Positions 6,773 through 7,365 of a DNA stretch of 7,365 bases are shown piece after piece. The position numbers and the translations under genes were made by a program. The stretch is taken from assembly GCA_947175845.1 (NCBI GenBank), contig CAMWOK010000143.1:1-7365 (forward strand). The letters run 5' to 3'. The number at the start of each line of letters is the position of its first letter. Positions within the stretch are counted from its first letter, which is position 1. The notes below the pieces were generated by a model that was not told the origin of the DNA, ran no database searches, and was given only the letters and a program-made list of their open reading frames with translations. Source of the stretch: an uncultured Lachnospiraceae bacterium (GTDB lineage: Bacteria; Bacillota; Clostridia; Lachnospirales; Lachnospiraceae).

Positions 6773-7345
6773 TTACACCGCGCCCATCAGCGCATACGCG
6801 AGCGTGCCCGCGACACCGCTTCCGAAAATAATCGCAATCGCGCTGACTTTATATTTTCTGAGAATCACGAGCGACGCCACAAAGATGACGAGCTCGACAA
6901 TTCGGATATCGCGCAAGACGACATTGTGCAGCTCTGTCTGAAACAGCCCCAGAAGCAGGATGGAAGCGCCCGCCGAGGCGATCAGCGCCACCACCGCGGG
7001 GCGCAGCGATCCAAGTACCACCTGCACGCCGCTCACCGTGCGGTACTTGTAATAAAAATGTGCCAGCGCAAGGCAGATACAGAACGACGGGATGATGCAG
7101 CCCACCGTGCACAGCAGCACGCCGTAGATCCCGGAAACCCGCATCCCCACAAAGGTTGCGGAGTTGATGGAAATCGGCCCCGGCGTCATCTCCGCCACAG
7201 TGACCAGATCCGAAAATTCCTCCATGGTCATCAGATGATGCGTGTGGACAATCTGGTCCTGAATCAGCGGAATCGCCGCATACCCGCCGCCCACGCTGAA
7301 CAGCCCGACCCAGATAAAGGAAAAAAACAGTTTGACCAACAGCAT
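6773..7345 (-). CDS. chrA: Chromate transporter, short single-domain CHR family protein
   Basis: This 190-residue hydrophobic membrane protein carries the two CHR signature motifs: VGLFSVGGGYAAIPLIQ (13-29) and AEMTPGPISINSATFVG (51-67), followed by LRPAVVALIASA (114-125) and several membrane helices. Its length is that of a short-chain CHR protein, which carries one domain; the long-chain form is about twice as long. Short-chain proteins are commonly encoded as adjacent pairs, so a partner is expected on the 5' side. Family members export chromate in some bacteria, but many homologues in anaerobes have no demonstrated substrate. The ATG at 7345 has GGAAGG 9 nt upstream. It ends with TAA 76 bp before the oxidoreductase operon. 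Family assignment is strong; the substrate is inferred only from the family name. Confidence 0.93.
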   Translation of the reverse strand: MLLVKLFFSFIWVGLFSVGGGYAAIPLIQDQIVHTHHLMTMEEFSDLVTVAEMTPGPISINSATFVGMRVSGIYGVLLCTVGCIIPSFCICLALAHFYYKYRTVSGVQVVLGSLRPAVVALIASAGASILLLGLFQTELHNVVLRDIRIVELVIFVASLVILRKYKVSAIAIIFGSGVAGTLAYALMGAV

Positions 7346-7348
7346 TGC

Positions 7349-7365
7349 TTACGCCCTTCCTTTCT
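7349..7365 (-). CDS. Possible last codons of an upstream gene (perhaps the partner chromate transporter)
   Basis: Just before the chrA start there is a TAA (7351-7349), and the frame upstream of it reads Lys-Gly-Arg-Ala-stop with the ribosome binding site of chrA embedded in it. This fits a tightly packed upstream gene ending 3 bases before the chrA ATG, as in paired short-chain CHR genes. With only five codons visible this is a guess. Confidence 0.25.

Overview
The window is GC-rich and densely coded. All five genes I can support lie on the minus strand, so transcription runs from right to left. Strong AGGAGG-type ribosome binding sites, a four-subunit-type 2-oxoacid:ferredoxin oxidoreductase and a DinF/MepA-like MATE pump suggest a strict anaerobe of the Firmicutes, most likely a GC-rich Clostridia/Lachnospiraceae-type organism. 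That placement is inference; no rRNA or other marker gene is present.

In transcription order: (i) 7345-6773, a short single-domain chromate transporter (ChrA/CHR family), possibly the second half of a split pair whose first half would lie outside the window; (ii) 6696-5596, a fused gamma+delta chain of a 2-oxoacid:ferredoxin oxidoreductase, with a catalytic gamma domain and an 8-Cys, two-[4Fe-4S] ferredoxin domain; (iii) 5596-3362, a fused alpha+beta chain of the same enzyme, starting inside the stop codon of the previous gene (TGATG); (iv) 3285-1933, a complete MATE-family multidrug/organic cation exporter; (v) 1698 to the left edge, the first 566 residues of a HerA/VirB4-like P-loop ATPase with a long Ser/Gly-rich linker, cut off shortly after Walker A.

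Genes ii and iii together supply every domain of a POR/VOR-type enzyme: oxidative decarboxylation of a 2-oxoacid with CoA, giving acyl-CoA, CO2 and reduced ferredoxin. The four classical subunits are fused pairwise. The beta part reads most like PorB (pyruvate), but the substrate is not proven by sequence. The chromate and MATE transporters each sit 70-90 bp from this operon without an obvious promoter of their own, so read-through is possible but not shown.

The main non-coding stretch is 1699-1932 (234 bp). It is AT-rich against the GC-rich genes. It holds a perfect consensus sigma-A-type promoter (TTGACA-17-TATAAT) reading toward the ATPase gene, a dyad inside its spacer, and an 11-bp perfect inverted repeat in the leader. 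This marks the ATPase as the start of a new, probably regulated transcription unit. It is the least understood and most interesting part of the window, but most of that unit lies beyond the left edge. I found no tRNA, rRNA, CRISPR array, insertion sequence or intact plus-strand gene.
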